From: Cylindrospermopsis curvispora GIHE-G1
GTDB taxonomy: Bacteria; Cyanobacteriota; Cyanobacteriia; Cyanobacteriales; Nostocaceae
Direction: 5' to 3'
DNA length: 64,000 bases
Assembly: GCF_014489415.1 (NCBI RefSeq)
Contig: NZ_CP060822.1
Span: 1,808,311-1,872,310 of the forward strand
The translations under genes and the position numbers were made by a program. This document shows positions 20,388 to 29,014 of the stretch, piece by piece (the stretch's first letter is position 1; every line of letters starts with the position of its first letter). Below the pieces are notes generated by a model. That model did not search any database. It was not told the DNA's origin and saw only the letters and a list, made by a program, of their open reading frames with translations.

Positions 20388-21359
20388 TTATTCGAGTGCA
20401 GTAATATCAATACCCTTAGCTTTTAATTGTGATAGCAGGGTTTGATACTTTATTTGTTCCTGCTCTTTCAGAAATCTTTCTTGTTCTGCACGCTGATTTG
20501 CCTGTTCTGCACGTTGAGTTTCCTGCTCTTTAAGCAGTCTTTCATGTTCTGCACGTTGAGTTTCCTGCTCTTTGAGAAGTCTTTCATGTTCTGCACGCTG
20601 AGTTTCCTGCTCTTTCAGAAATCTTTCTTGTTCTTTAAGCAGTCTTTCATGTTCTGAACGTTGAGTTTCCTGCTCTTTGAGAAGTCTTTCACGTTCTGCA
20701 CGTTGAGTTTCTTGTTCTGCATAATTACTCAATTCTACAGGACTAAGAAACCTACTCCCATCTGGATAATAGATGACTAATTCATCTCCCCTCATATCAA
20801 ACCGTATATTCAATCTTGGACTTGTCCAAGTAGTAAAATTCTCAATTTCCTTAAATGAGTTATTTTCCCTAATGGATACTTCTAGACTAATACCATCTGG
20901 ATCATACACATAATACTCCTCCACTCCATGTTCTAGATAAAAAAGCTTTTTTCTGTCCATCTCAGTATCACTATTACTGGGAGATAAAATTTCAAAAACC
21001 ACCTGGGGAGGAATATTATTCTCTTCCCACTGTCGATAAGACCCCCGATATCCCTTGGGTCTACCAAACACTACCATGGTGTCAGGAGCTAGTTTAATTT
21101 TGTTACTACCCTTCACTGGATACCAAAATAAGTCCCCAGCCACAAACACATCCGCATTAGACTTAAATAGTATTTCTAAATTTTCCTTAATTTTGACGAT
21201 CCATGTAAATTGTCTAGTGTTATCCGCCATAGGTTTGTGATCACTTTCTGGGTAGACAATTTCAGGTGCGATCGTCTCCCCAACCTGATTAATGTTAGAT
21301 TTTATCACCCCTAGTTGAGTTTTTGGTGCAATTTGCCTCACCACGTCTATACCTCCCAT
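20388..21359 (-). CDS. Uma2-family protein with repetitive coiled-coil tail
   Basis: 323 residues. The N-terminal two thirds match the Uma2 (DUF820) PD-(D/E)XK nuclease-like family, very abundant in cyanobacteria: 'DVFVAGDLFWYP', 'LAPDTMVVFGRPKG', 'PPQVVFEILSPSN' and 'KLFYLEHGVEEYYVYDPD' supply the D, E-x-V and surrounding framework. From about residue 218 the chain is a coiled coil built from a 14-residue unit (LLKEQETQRAEHER) repeated about five times, encoded by near-identical 42-bp DNA repeats (about 20470-20715). The biological role of Uma2 proteins is not established. It lies downstream of the CO2-uptake operon, where cupS might be expected. Confidence 0.8.
   Translation of the reverse strand: MGGIDVVRQIAPKTQLGVIKSNINQVGETIAPEIVYPESDHKPMADNTRQFTWIVKIKENLEILFKSNADVFVAGDLFWYPVKGSNKIKLAPDTMVVFGRPKGYRGSYRQWEENNIPPQVVFEILSPSNSDTEMDRKKLFYLEHGVEEYYVYDPDGISLEVSIRENNSFKEIENFTTWTSPRLNIRFDMRGDELVIYYPDGSRFLSPVELSNYAEQETQRAERERLLKEQETQRSEHERLLKEQERFLKEQETQRAEHERLLKEQETQRAEHERLLKEQETQRAEQANQRAEQERFLKEQEQIKYQTLLSQLKAKGIDITALE
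20470..20715 (-). repeat. 42-bp tandem repeats in the Uma2 coiled coil
   Basis: The unit contains 'CTTTCATGTTCTGCACG' and 'GAGTTTCCTGCTCTTT' on the plus strand and encodes 14 residues of a heptad-type coiled coil. About five to six units, some shortened, are visible with few differences, which suggests recent expansion by slippage. Confidence 0.8.
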
Positions 21360-21455
21360 TCACTTTGGTACTGACTCAATCGGTTTAATTTACTATAACA
21401 TGGCTTGTGTAGGGGTGTTGAGTTTAATCAGCCTAACCTACAATATGACAAAACT

Positions 21456-21507
21456 AGTCGGTTCTAAACGACTTGAGCTTTGAGACCGGGAATTGATTCC
21501 CAGTCTT
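21456..21507. repeat. Dispersed double-hairpin repeat (family R2)
   Basis: AGTCGGTT..AACGACT forms a first stem and ACCGGGAATTGATTCCCAGT a second, joined by TTGAGCTTTGAG. Other copies stand at 52869-52921 (complete) and 52557-52587 (first stem only), where they bracket a transposase relic. This one lies 7 bp after the cupA stop codon and could also act as a transcription end. Confidence 0.75.
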
Positions 21508-21513
21508 TTAATT

Positions 21514-22836
21514 TCATCTGTAGTTTGGACTCTGAATGCTTCGCAATTTAGCTGCATCTCGCATTCCATAGTCGGCACGGGTAAAACGGTTTAGTTGGGA
21601 TTCAAAGAAGTCTCGATTTGCCTGCAAGTGACGAGGGTTAGTGTCATCTAGTGGATATAAAAGAGCAGTTCTCAATGCTTGAATTACCGCAGATGTGACA
21701 TTGTACATGGAACGCTGGAAGGTAATTCCCAACTGAATCAACATGTCATCCTCACCTCGACAATGTTGTTTATAGTAGTCCACCAAGTAGGGGGGGAGGA
21801 AATGCAGCATATCCTGCATCAGCAACGTGGGGGGAATACCCGCAGTTCCCACGGGGAACACATCAGCATAGAGAATACCATAGTGGAAATCTTTTTGGTC
21901 ATTTGGTACTTGTCCAGCTTGAGCATTATATGATTTTGTTCCTCTGAATGGTGCAGTGCGGTAAAACACAGCTTCCACATAGGGTAGAGCTGCTTCGTAT
22001 AACCAAGTGAAACCTTTAGATTTGGGGATAACTTCATAACATTTACCATCAACGTAAACATGATGATAAATGGGACGACCCGCAATGGCAAAAATACCAT
22101 TTATGAGGAAATTCATGGCATCGGGAACACCGGAGAAACCCCCTTCATCATAAATATCTGACATTTCAAAAAATACAGGTGCCATTACTTCCCAGAACAG
22201 TCCTAAGTTGGCATAATAAGACATCATGCGACACTGTTCTAAAAACATGTCTGGGAACAGTTTATAAAGTGCCAACATGAGGGGGTTTTTCCGAAAGTAG
22301 GCTTTGATGGCTTGGTCAGCATTAGCTTTATATTCTTCCGAGTCTAAATAGGCATCAAATTGGTTTACGGGAGCATACATTTTACGATGCCAAAGCATGG
22401 CTTGCATACAAGCTTCCGCAAATTCCATGTTGATTCTGTCATGGAATAAATGGTGGAATATTTTGGGCATTTTCCCGGTTTCACCCTTTTCCATAAATGC
22501 CAAAAGTTCCGGATGTGCTGTCGCTTCACCTCGCCAAATTCTTAAATCCGCATCATCTCCTGCATAATGATTATGTAAGTCTAAATATTCTTGGGGTAGG
22601 AAGTATTTAAAAGCAGGAAGGGGATTTAAAAACACCCTTTCACCAATGTATAGTAAATCTCTCCAATAAAAATCCATTGGCACAGCGTATGCTTTATAAA
22701 TGCCAATGATTTGCATGAGATTTTCCGGTGTATCTGGTAGCATGGAACCACCAGCTTCTAACCGATGAATGATATCCGCAAATTCATGGGTTGATGGTGG
22801 TAGTTTGCTGGTGGGTTTGGGAACTGTTTGTACCAT
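21514..22836 (-). CDS. cupA: CO2 hydration protein CupA/ChpY type
   Basis: 440-residue soluble protein unique to the cyanobacterial NDH-1 CO2-uptake complexes. It docks on the NdhF3/NdhD3 membrane arm and is thought to perform a zinc-dependent, one-way hydration of CO2 to bicarbonate. Numerous conserved histidines and cysteines are visible ('HHLFHDRINMEFAEACMQAMLWH', 'PIYHHVYVDGKCYEV', 'YKQHCRGEDDM'), and these include the candidate metal ligands. It is the last gene of ndhF3-ndhD3-cupA (29 bp after ndhD3). I favour CupA (low-CO2-inducible) over CupB by length and by operon order, but the two families are related. No cupS follows. Confidence 0.8.
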   Translation of the reverse strand: MVQTVPKPTSKLPPSTHEFADIIHRLEAGGSMLPDTPENLMQIIGIYKAYAVPMDFYWRDLLYIGERVFLNPLPAFKYFLPQEYLDLHNHYAGDDADLRIWRGEATAHPELLAFMEKGETGKMPKIFHHLFHDRINMEFAEACMQAMLWHRKMYAPVNQFDAYLDSEEYKANADQAIKAYFRKNPLMLALYKLFPDMFLEQCRMMSYYANLGLFWEVMAPVFFEMSDIYDEGGFSGVPDAMNFLINGIFAIAGRPIYHHVYVDGKCYEVIPKSKGFTWLYEAALPYVEAVFYRTAPFRGTKSYNAQAGQVPNDQKDFHYGILYADVFPVGTAGIPPTLLMQDMLHFLPPYLVDYYKQHCRGEDDMLIQLGITFQRSMYNVTSAVIQALRTALLYPLDDTNPRHLQANRDFFESQLNRFTRADYGMRDAAKLRSIQSPNYR

Positions 22837-22865
22837 ATTGGTTAATTGAGTTTTTTAACTGGGTT

Positions 22866-24383
22866 TTAATTGGGTTTTAGCTGATTTGTTTCTACTTGGG
22901 AAATAATGATTTGCCCAGTTGTAGGAATAGCAGCTACCATTGCAGAAGTTGTAGTTTCACTCCAACGCACTAACCAAGTTGGTTGCACTCCTAGAAAGAT
23001 AATTAGTCCAGCTAGTACTAGAGCGGGTATTTTTTCTGCCCACATTACTCTAGGATAATAGGCTAAGTCATTGTTAAGTCTACCGAAACAGGTACGGTTG
23101 AGTAGAATTACAAAGTAAACTGCTGTTAAACCAGAGGATGCGACACACAATAGTGTGGGTATGGGGAAGGTGGAAAAACTCCCTTGGAAAACAATAAATT
23201 CTGCAATAAATCCTGTTAACCCAGGAATACCAGCGCTGGCCATACCCCCTAGAACAAGTAAAGCACTGACAATGGGTAATCCCCGAATTGGACTCATCAA
23301 ACCATTCAGTTTATCTAGTTCTCTAGTACCAACTTTGGCTTCTATAATTCCTACTAAATGGAAGAGAATGGCTAAGATTAGACCATGACTAAACATTTGT
23401 GCTACTGCACCCACTAAAGCTAGTTTAGTTCCAGCAGCAGCTGCAAGCAAAATATAACCCATGTGACCGATGGAACTATAAGCTACCATCCGCTTGATAT
23501 CTTTTTGAGAAATGGCTACTACTGCTCCATAAATGGCGCTAATAGCTCCCCATATTGCTAATGTGGGTGCTACCACATTCCATGCTTGGGGAAATAAGCC
23601 AAATCCAAATCTTAACAGTCCGTAGGTTCCCAATTTGGCTAGGATTCCACCCAGTAAAATGGCAATGGGAGCAGATGCTTCCACATAAGCATCTGGTAAC
23701 CAGGTGTGAAAGGGTATTAGGGGGATTTTAATGCCAAAACCTAAAATTATGCCTGCTAATAAAACTAGCTGCATGGTTGAGGAAAGGTTTTGAGTATTCA
23801 CACCATCTAGGGCAAAACTGTGGGAACCACTTAACCACACTATTCCCAAGAATGTGGCTAAAATCAATGCTCCTGATACTGCTGTGTAAATCAGGAATTT
23901 CATGCCAGCATAAGCCCGTTTGTTACCCCCCCATATAGAAATTAATAGGTAAAAGGGAATTAGTTCCAGTTCGTAGAACAGGAAGAACAGTAAAAGGTTT
24001 TGGGCGAGGAATGCACCAGCAACACCACCGGAAATTAATAAAACCAAGGCGTAGAAAAGCTTAGGACGTTCGGTATTTTCGCTGCTGCTATAGATTGCAA
24101 TCCAGGTTAACAAGCTGTTCAATATCAACATGAGGATTGATAGTCCATCAGCACCCAGTTGATAAGCTAGACCCAAGGTTTCATTCCAAGGTAGATATTC
24201 TGAAAACTGCATTCCCGGATTGGTGATGTCGAATTTCAGCAGGATAAATGCGTTCCATAGCAGAACTAGAAACGCAATAGTTAAGGATATGAGTCGAATC
24301 CTATTTTTGGGGATGACTGTATCCGGTAATATACCGATAATGGCAGCACCAATTATGGGTAACCAAATTAAAACGCTCAACAT
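22866..24383 (-). CDS. ndhD3: NAD(P)H-quinone oxidoreductase chain 4, NdhD3 type
   Basis: 505-residue antiporter-like proton-pumping subunit (NuoM family) of the NDH-1MS complex, with about 14 hydrophobic segments. Typical elements: 'FFLFYELELIPFYLLI' with the key glutamates (residue about 130), 'PLIPFHTWLPDAYVEA' (about 225), 'QKDIKRMVAYSSIGHMG' (about 295) and 'MFSHGLILAILF'. The central position between ndhF3 and cupA identifies it as the CO2-uptake paralogue rather than the respiratory NdhD1. It starts 43 bp after the ndhF3 stop. Confidence 0.85.
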   Translation of the reverse strand: MLSVLIWLPIIGAAIIGILPDTVIPKNRIRLISLTIAFLVLLWNAFILLKFDITNPGMQFSEYLPWNETLGLAYQLGADGLSILMLILNSLLTWIAIYSSSENTERPKLFYALVLLISGGVAGAFLAQNLLLFFLFYELELIPFYLLISIWGGNKRAYAGMKFLIYTAVSGALILATFLGIVWLSGSHSFALDGVNTQNLSSTMQLVLLAGIILGFGIKIPLIPFHTWLPDAYVEASAPIAILLGGILAKLGTYGLLRFGFGLFPQAWNVVAPTLAIWGAISAIYGAVVAISQKDIKRMVAYSSIGHMGYILLAAAAGTKLALVGAVAQMFSHGLILAILFHLVGIIEAKVGTRELDKLNGLMSPIRGLPIVSALLVLGGMASAGIPGLTGFIAEFIVFQGSFSTFPIPTLLCVASSGLTAVYFVILLNRTCFGRLNNDLAYYPRVMWAEKIPALVLAGLIIFLGVQPTWLVRWSETTTSAMVAAIPTTGQIIISQVETNQLKPN

Positions 24384-24426
24384 AGTTTAATGATGGGTAA
24401 AATATGAGAATGGGTCATCCGGGTTT

Positions 24427-26286
24427 TTAAAAAACTAGATTCATAAATTGAACACTCCAAAAAGGCCAGGTTGCCCAAGCTCCTAAAACAGCAACACCTA
24501 CTAAGACAGTGAAGGCATAAAATTGGGTTTGTCCACTGTTGCTATATTTCAAACTTTCTCCTCCTAAAAGAGAGAATAAACCCACGAAATTCACTATTCC
24601 ATCCACAACAAACCTATCCACAATGTCAGCTAGTTTAGAAAGCTGGGCTACCCCAAAAATGATGGTAACTTTATAGAGTTTGGGGGTGTAAAAGTCATAA
24701 GCCAAGAGGTTTTGTAGGCCTTTCCACGGTAAGGTAATTGGTTTGGGAATATTACCCAAGTAAATGACAGCACTAATACTGACACCAAAAATGCTAGACC
24801 AAATTAACAGTAGTGCCACGTCTTTTTGTAATGTGGTCCAACTGGGTAGTAAGGATAAACTTTCCAAGACGATTGGTACATGCAAGACAAAGCCAAATAG
24901 TATCATCATGGGTAGAACCATCAACCAAATGGCTTCTGGTGACCTTTCACTCATTTGTTTGGGTTTGCCACCAAATATTAAACTAAATTCCCTGGTTAAA
25001 CTAAAAGCTGTTAGGGCGTTCACTGCAATAATAATTCCCACTAACCAAGGGTGATTTGCCCATATCCCATCCACTAATTTCAGGAGGGCCCAAAAACTCC
25101 CCAGGGGAGGAAAAGCTATTAAACCTAAAGTCCCCACAATGAATGCCAAACCAGAAATTGGACGACGTGACCATAAACCCCCCAGTTGGGTTACATCCTG
25201 GGTAATGCTATTCCAAATTATTCCCCCCGTACTCATTACTAACAATGCTGCGGATAAGGCATGGGTCAGCACTAGTAGTAAAGCGGCTTCATTTTGTTGA
25301 GTGCCTACCGCAATAAAAACTAGTCCCATATAGGCGCTAACTGAGTAGGACAGACAACGTTTAATGTCAATTTGAGCGATCGCAATTAGGGAACCACCCA
25401 CTGCTGTAACTGCACCGATGGCAATCATGGTGGTGGAAGCTATTGGTGATAAGCTAAATACGGGTTGGAGTTTGATTAGGACCCAAGCTCCACTGGCAAC
25501 TACTACGGAGTTCCGGAGTATGGTACTGGGAATAGGTCCTTCCATAGCTTCGTCTAACCATAGGTGAAGGGGGAACTGAGCGCATTTACCCATGGGTCCA
25601 GCGATTAGAGCTAAACAAACTAAGGTGATAATGGTGGGGTCTACTTTAGCTGTCTGTGCCCAGGTGGCTAGATCTTGGTAATCCCAAGTTCCTGCTAATG
25701 TCCATAGTCCTAGAACTCCCATCAACAGGAATAGGTCACCTACCCGTTTGGTTAAGAAAGCATCTCTCGCACCAGTTACCACCAGGGGTTGACTAAACCA
25801 TAAACCTACTAATAGGTAGGTTCCCAAGGTGAGGATTTCCAAAACTACGTAACTGAAGAATAGGTTATTACATAGGGCTAGTGCACATAACCCGGCTTCA
25901 AAAAATCCTAACAGGGAGTAAAAGCGTCCCCATCCCCAGTCCATTTCCATATAGCCCACAGCATAAACCTGGGCAAGAAAGTTTAATCCGGTGATTACAA
26001 CTAGGGCACCAACCGTAATTGAAGATAGTTCCAGATTAATGGTTAGGTTTAACCCAGCGGTAGATAGCCATGGAATGAAGACTTCTTTAGCTGGATGGTT
26101 CCAAGTGGCTGTAAAAGCAATTGCTGAATGTAAAAAGGCCAAAAATGTTGTTATTAAATTGACATAACCAGCTGGTCTTGGTCCTGTTCGTCTAATTATC
26201 CCCGGAGACCAGGGTAATGCTAAAAGACCACCTAATAAAGCATAGCCAGGAACCAACCAAACGGTTTCTAGCAAGTATTGGGACAT
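24427..26286 (-). CDS. ndhF3: NAD(P)H-quinone oxidoreductase chain 5, NdhF3 type
   Basis: 619 residues from the ATG at 26286 ('MSQYLLETVWLVPGYALLGG'); the frame extends 18 codons further up but that part is charged and unlike the family start. NuoL-type membrane subunit: 'FFSYVVLEILTLGTYLLVG', 'GKCAQFPLHLWLDEAMEGP' (about residue 215), 'IDIKRCLSYSVSAYMGL' and 'THALSAALLVMS' are visible, and the C-terminus ends with a long lateral-helix segment. First gene of the ndhF3-ndhD3-cupA operon; in studied species it is induced by low CO2 through a LysR-type regulator, but I could not identify the operator in the 190 bp upstream. Confidence 0.85.
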   Translation of the reverse strand: MSQYLLETVWLVPGYALLGGLLALPWSPGIIRRTGPRPAGYVNLITTFLAFLHSAIAFTATWNHPAKEVFIPWLSTAGLNLTINLELSSITVGALVVITGLNFLAQVYAVGYMEMDWGWGRFYSLLGFFEAGLCALALCNNLFFSYVVLEILTLGTYLLVGLWFSQPLVVTGARDAFLTKRVGDLFLLMGVLGLWTLAGTWDYQDLATWAQTAKVDPTIITLVCLALIAGPMGKCAQFPLHLWLDEAMEGPIPSTILRNSVVVASGAWVLIKLQPVFSLSPIASTTMIAIGAVTAVGGSLIAIAQIDIKRCLSYSVSAYMGLVFIAVGTQQNEAALLLVLTHALSAALLVMSTGGIIWNSITQDVTQLGGLWSRRPISGLAFIVGTLGLIAFPPLGSFWALLKLVDGIWANHPWLVGIIIAVNALTAFSLTREFSLIFGGKPKQMSERSPEAIWLMVLPMMILFGFVLHVPIVLESLSLLPSWTTLQKDVALLLIWSSIFGVSISAVIYLGNIPKPITLPWKGLQNLLAYDFYTPKLYKVTIIFGVAQLSKLADIVDRFVVDGIVNFVGLFSLLGGESLKYSNSGQTQFYAFTVLVGVAVLGAWATWPFWSVQFMNLVF

Positions 26287-26474
26287 GTATTTAACCTCTA
26301 TATTTACCGATGGTATTATTTTTAAAGGGCAAAAAGGCATTGATCCCTGATTACCTCACACTAAAAACAATACGAGTTTATCTTTTGTTATGGTTAGATT
26401 CAGTTTACCGTTATGTTTGTCAAAAAGGAATTACCTGAGTAGATCAATATGCGATATCTTATGTAACTTATTTC

Positions 26475-26696
26475 TTATAGCCCTATACATTGGTTTATCA
26501 AATGATAAACATTGATTTTTACCTGGGATTGTGCCAGAAGTATTTTCATTTCACTAGTTATTGGCATTATTAATTGACTGATGGGAGCAGGTTTCATATC
26601 CCGGTAGTCCAAAATCTGGACTACAATTAAATAAGCTATAGCTAAAAGGATAGAGACTGCACCTGTAACAATTGCGATAATTTTTGATCTACTCAT
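26475..26696 (-). CDS. Small single-helix membrane protein
   Basis: 73 residues from ATG 26696 ('MSRSKIIAIVTGAVS'). One strong transmembrane helix covers residues 4-25, followed by 'LDYRDMKPAPISQ', and the last 30 residues are less regular. The N-terminal half looks like a small conserved cyanobacterial membrane protein of unknown function; the C-terminal half may be a local extension. It is divergent from queD, sharing a 75-bp promoter region that holds a perfect palindrome. Confidence 0.55.
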   Translation of the reverse strand: MSRSKIIAIVTGAVSILLAIAYLIVVQILDYRDMKPAPISQLIMPITSEMKILLAQSQVKINVYHLINQCIGL

Positions 26697-26728
26697 ACAT
26701 TTGTTTGTTCGTTTAGTTGGAATTTGCA

Positions 26729-26756
26729 TATAATGTTTATGATATATATCATAAAC
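26729..26756 (+). promoter_or_regulatory. -10 box followed by a perfect 22-bp palindrome before queD
   Basis: TATAAT (26729-26734) is followed immediately by GTTTATGATA-TA-TATCATAAAC (26735-26756), a perfect inverted repeat ending 15 bases before the queD ATG. A transcript starting from this -10 box would begin inside the palindrome, so a dimeric repressor bound there would block queD, and perhaps the divergent small gene. The regulator is unknown. Confidence 0.6.
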
Positions 26757-26771
26757 AAGGAAGCCAAATCA

Positions 26772-27161
26772 ATGCCCAGATGGAAATTATCCACGGAATT
26801 TACATTTGACAGTGCCCACTACATCAAGGATTATAATGGACCCTGTGGGAGAATGCACGGTCACACTTATAGGGTGAAAATTGAGGTCACATCATCACAA
26901 CTCCATAGCTCAGAATACTGTCCCCATTCGGTTATGGTGGCTGATTTTAAAAGTTTACGCTGGGCTAAAAAGGATGTTACCCAGGGAGGTTTAGATCACT
27001 GTGTACTGAATGATGTTTTGCCACCTGAGTATGAAACAACGGCGGAAATGATTGCTAAATACATTTATGATGAAACTAAAAGACGCTTACCAACGGGTGT
27101 GAAACTCAAGGTAGCAGTGTCGGAAACACCTAATTCTTGGGCTGAATATGAGGATGATTAA
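26772..27161 (+). CDS. queD: 6-carboxytetrahydropterin synthase (QueD)
   Basis: 129 residues from ATG 26772. Converts dihydroneopterin triphosphate to 6-carboxy-5,6,7,8-tetrahydropterin, the second step towards preQ0 and queuosine. Zinc ligands are His16 in 'FDSAHYI' plus His29 and His31 in 'RMHGHTY'; Cys25 in 'NGPCGRMHG' is the catalytic cysteine, and 'ETPNSWAEYE' with the catalytic glutamate is near the C-terminus. The next enzyme, QueE, is also in the window (45767). The gene ends overlap: 32 bp of its 3' end are shared with the convergent permease gene. Confidence 0.92.
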   Translation: MPRWKLSTEFTFDSAHYIKDYNGPCGRMHGHTYRVKIEVTSSQLHSSEYCPHSVMVADFKSLRWAKKDVTQGGLDHCVLNDVLPPEYETTAEMIAKYIYDETKRRLPTGVKLKVAVSETPNSWAEYEDD

Positions 27162-28305
27162 CCAAGGTGGTTATGGGTAAGTTATTTTCTACAGGTGCTA
27201 AATCTTGCTCACCTGTCTCATCCAATTGGTGATTTGTCTGGTCAATCACCATAGGAGAACGAATCACCCCAATAACAGTTTTGATTACTACCGCACAGGG
27301 AACAGCAACAATTACCCCTAACAAACCTCCTACTCTAGCTCCGGTAAGCACTGAAATCAATACCCACACAGGATTTAATCCCGTAAAGTTACCTAGAATA
27401 CGTGGAGCCAGGATGTTTTCCAGAATCTGTTGAACTATCACAGCTGCTGCTAATACCCTCACCCCCATGGAAATATCCTGGAGGGAAACTAATAGGGTTG
27501 TGATGGCAATACCTACGGAACCACCAAAGGGAATTAATGCCATAATCCCGATGGTTAAACCAAATAACAGTCCATAGGGGACTTTTAACCACAAAAATGA
27601 GGGAATTAGGGCCGAGGCCATACATGTGGATAAAATCAGTTGGGTGATGAAAAAGTTCTGGAAGCTCAACCTGACGGTTCGAGAAAATGGTTCCCGAAAT
27701 TTACTAGGCAACCATTCCACTAAGCTTTGCCAAAGTTCATCCCCATGTTGCAACAGATAAAAGGTTAAAACCATAGTTAGCAGAAAGTCTAATAGACTGG
27801 TCACAGTCACCACGGCTAAGTTTAAAACCTGGGCGGTAATTGCCTGTAGTTGACTCTTGACACGATCATTGATTTGCACCACAATGGCATCAAGATTGAT
27901 TGGCAACCCCATCATCTCCGCTTTCTCATTTAAGATCATTAATTGCGATCGCCCGGAATCTATCCATTCTGGTAAGCGGTTCACTAATTGTCTAGCCTGG
28001 GTCAAAGCTAAGGGAAATAGGGTCACACCCAATGCTAGGAGAATTGATAAGGCTATCAAGAATACTAGGATGGCCACTTGTTCCCTTCTAGCACCCTGTT
28101 TTTCCATCCAGGTAAGTGGATAGTTAAGCAAAAATGCCAGCACTGAAGCTCCTACTAAAATTACTATCAATGAGTGGAAATAATTGAAAATTGAGGACAA
28201 CGCCCAACCATTGATCACCAATAGGGGAGCAAATAGGGCGATCGCCCCGATGCGGGACAATGGTGTAAATCTTTGCCACCATTCTAGTAGCTTTCTCGTG
28301 TGCAT
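27130..28305 (-). CDS. AI-2E family permease
   Basis: 391 residues and about eight hydrophobic segments in the pattern of the AI-2E transporter (PerM/TqsA) family: two helices near the N-terminus, a soluble stretch about 95-160, a cluster of helices from 165, and the conserved 'VPYGLLFGLTIGIMALIPFGGSVG' region (quoted by its start at residue about 243) followed by 'ILENILAPRILG'. Substrates of family members range from autoinducer-2 to Na+(Li+)/H+ exchange, so none is assigned. The protein tail after residue 350 is hydrophilic. It overlaps queD tail to tail. Confidence 0.82.
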   Translation of the reverse strand: MHTRKLLEWWQRFTPLSRIGAIALFAPLLVINGWALSSIFNYFHSLIVILVGASVLAFLLNYPLTWMEKQGARREQVAILVFLIALSILLALGVTLFPLALTQARQLVNRLPEWIDSGRSQLMILNEKAEMMGLPINLDAIVVQINDRVKSQLQAITAQVLNLAVVTVTSLLDFLLTMVLTFYLLQHGDELWQSLVEWLPSKFREPFSRTVRLSFQNFFITQLILSTCMASALIPSFLWLKVPYGLLFGLTIGIMALIPFGGSVGIAITTLLVSLQDISMGVRVLAAAVIVQQILENILAPRILGNFTGLNPVWVLISVLTGARVGGLLGVIVAVPCAVVIKTVIGVIRSPMVIDQTNHQLDETGEQDLAPVENNLPITTLVNHPHIQPKN

Positions 28306-28394
28306 TTTGGGTTGATTGGGGTAAAAATGAGGATGACCGGAGACAAGTTAAACAGATTAGGAAAAACCTATGACTTAAAAACCATTATTCAAAA

Positions 28395-28516
28395 ATAAGT
28401 GGGGAGGCAAAATTATTTCTAGGATGGGTTGAGGAACGAAACCCATGCGGGCGTTGGGTTTCATACTTCAACCCATCCTACGTTCATCTTATATTTAATT
28501 CCACTCACCCACTTAT
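28395..28516 (+). mobile_element. R3 MITE-like element, copy 1 (complete)
   Basis: About 122 bp with terminal inverted repeats ATAAGTGGG at both ends, an internal inverted pair (AGGATGGGTTGA ... TCAACCCATCCT) and the shared tail 'CATCTTATATTTAATT'. It has no coding capacity. The same family recurs at 28661-28752, 39984-40105 (reverse) and 50602-50729 (reverse), with shortened forms at 47880-47942 and 49121-49189. Confidence 0.75.
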
Positions 28517-28660
28517 GGTGGTAAGTAACTATCATAGTCGATTTGCCGTATCCTTGACAATTCCAGGTGGTTCAACTGCCAACCCCTCGCTTTTACCTAT
28601 TAACCCCTTCTATAGCCTAAATAAAGCTATATCTAACTAAGAAACTAAGAATTTACCTAA

Positions 28661-28752
28661 AGTAAGTAGGGAGGCACAATTATTTGTAGGATGGGTCGAG
28701 TAAGGAGACCCGTGGCGTTGGGTTTCATACTTCAACCCAACCTACGTCCATC
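28661..28752 (+). mobile_element. R3 MITE-like element, copy 2 (3' end lost)
   Basis: Begins AGTAAGTAGGGAGGCACAAT and follows copy 1 through 'ACCCAACCTACGTCCATCT', then diverges: the terminal 25 bp including the right inverted repeat are missing, so this copy is probably immobile. Confidence 0.7.
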
Positions 28753-29014
28753 TAAAGATTGGATTTATTAAGAAACTTAATAGGTTATACTCTCGTCAAT
28801 ATAATCAAATTGCATTGATTACTGTGGGGCCACCATCAACCTTTCCGGATTGCTCATAAATCCGGAGAATGGCATGAAAGTTCTTTTTAGTAATCAAGAC
28901 CGCCAGTTATGTTTTGGGTTTCTGGTAAATCCCTGTGTCTTTAGACCGGGGGTCATATCAAGTAGAAGTTAATATATTTAATAACATAAAGAAAAAAGGT
29001 ACATTGTTTTATCC

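Larger units (their letters stand above)
28306..29014. other. 709-bp intergenic region with two MITE copies
   Basis: Between the divergent permease and LCP genes. It holds two same-direction copies of the R3 MITE-like element (28395-28516 and 28661-28752) and a hairpin TCCGGATT (28844-28851) / AATCCGGA (28859-28866). No gene is recognised; a 32-codon frame from 28874 is not convincing. Confidence 0.6.

Noticed and set aside
21514-26286. Respiratory ndhF1/ndhD1
   Set aside because: The direct linkage to a CO2 hydration protein gene marks the CO2-uptake paralogues.
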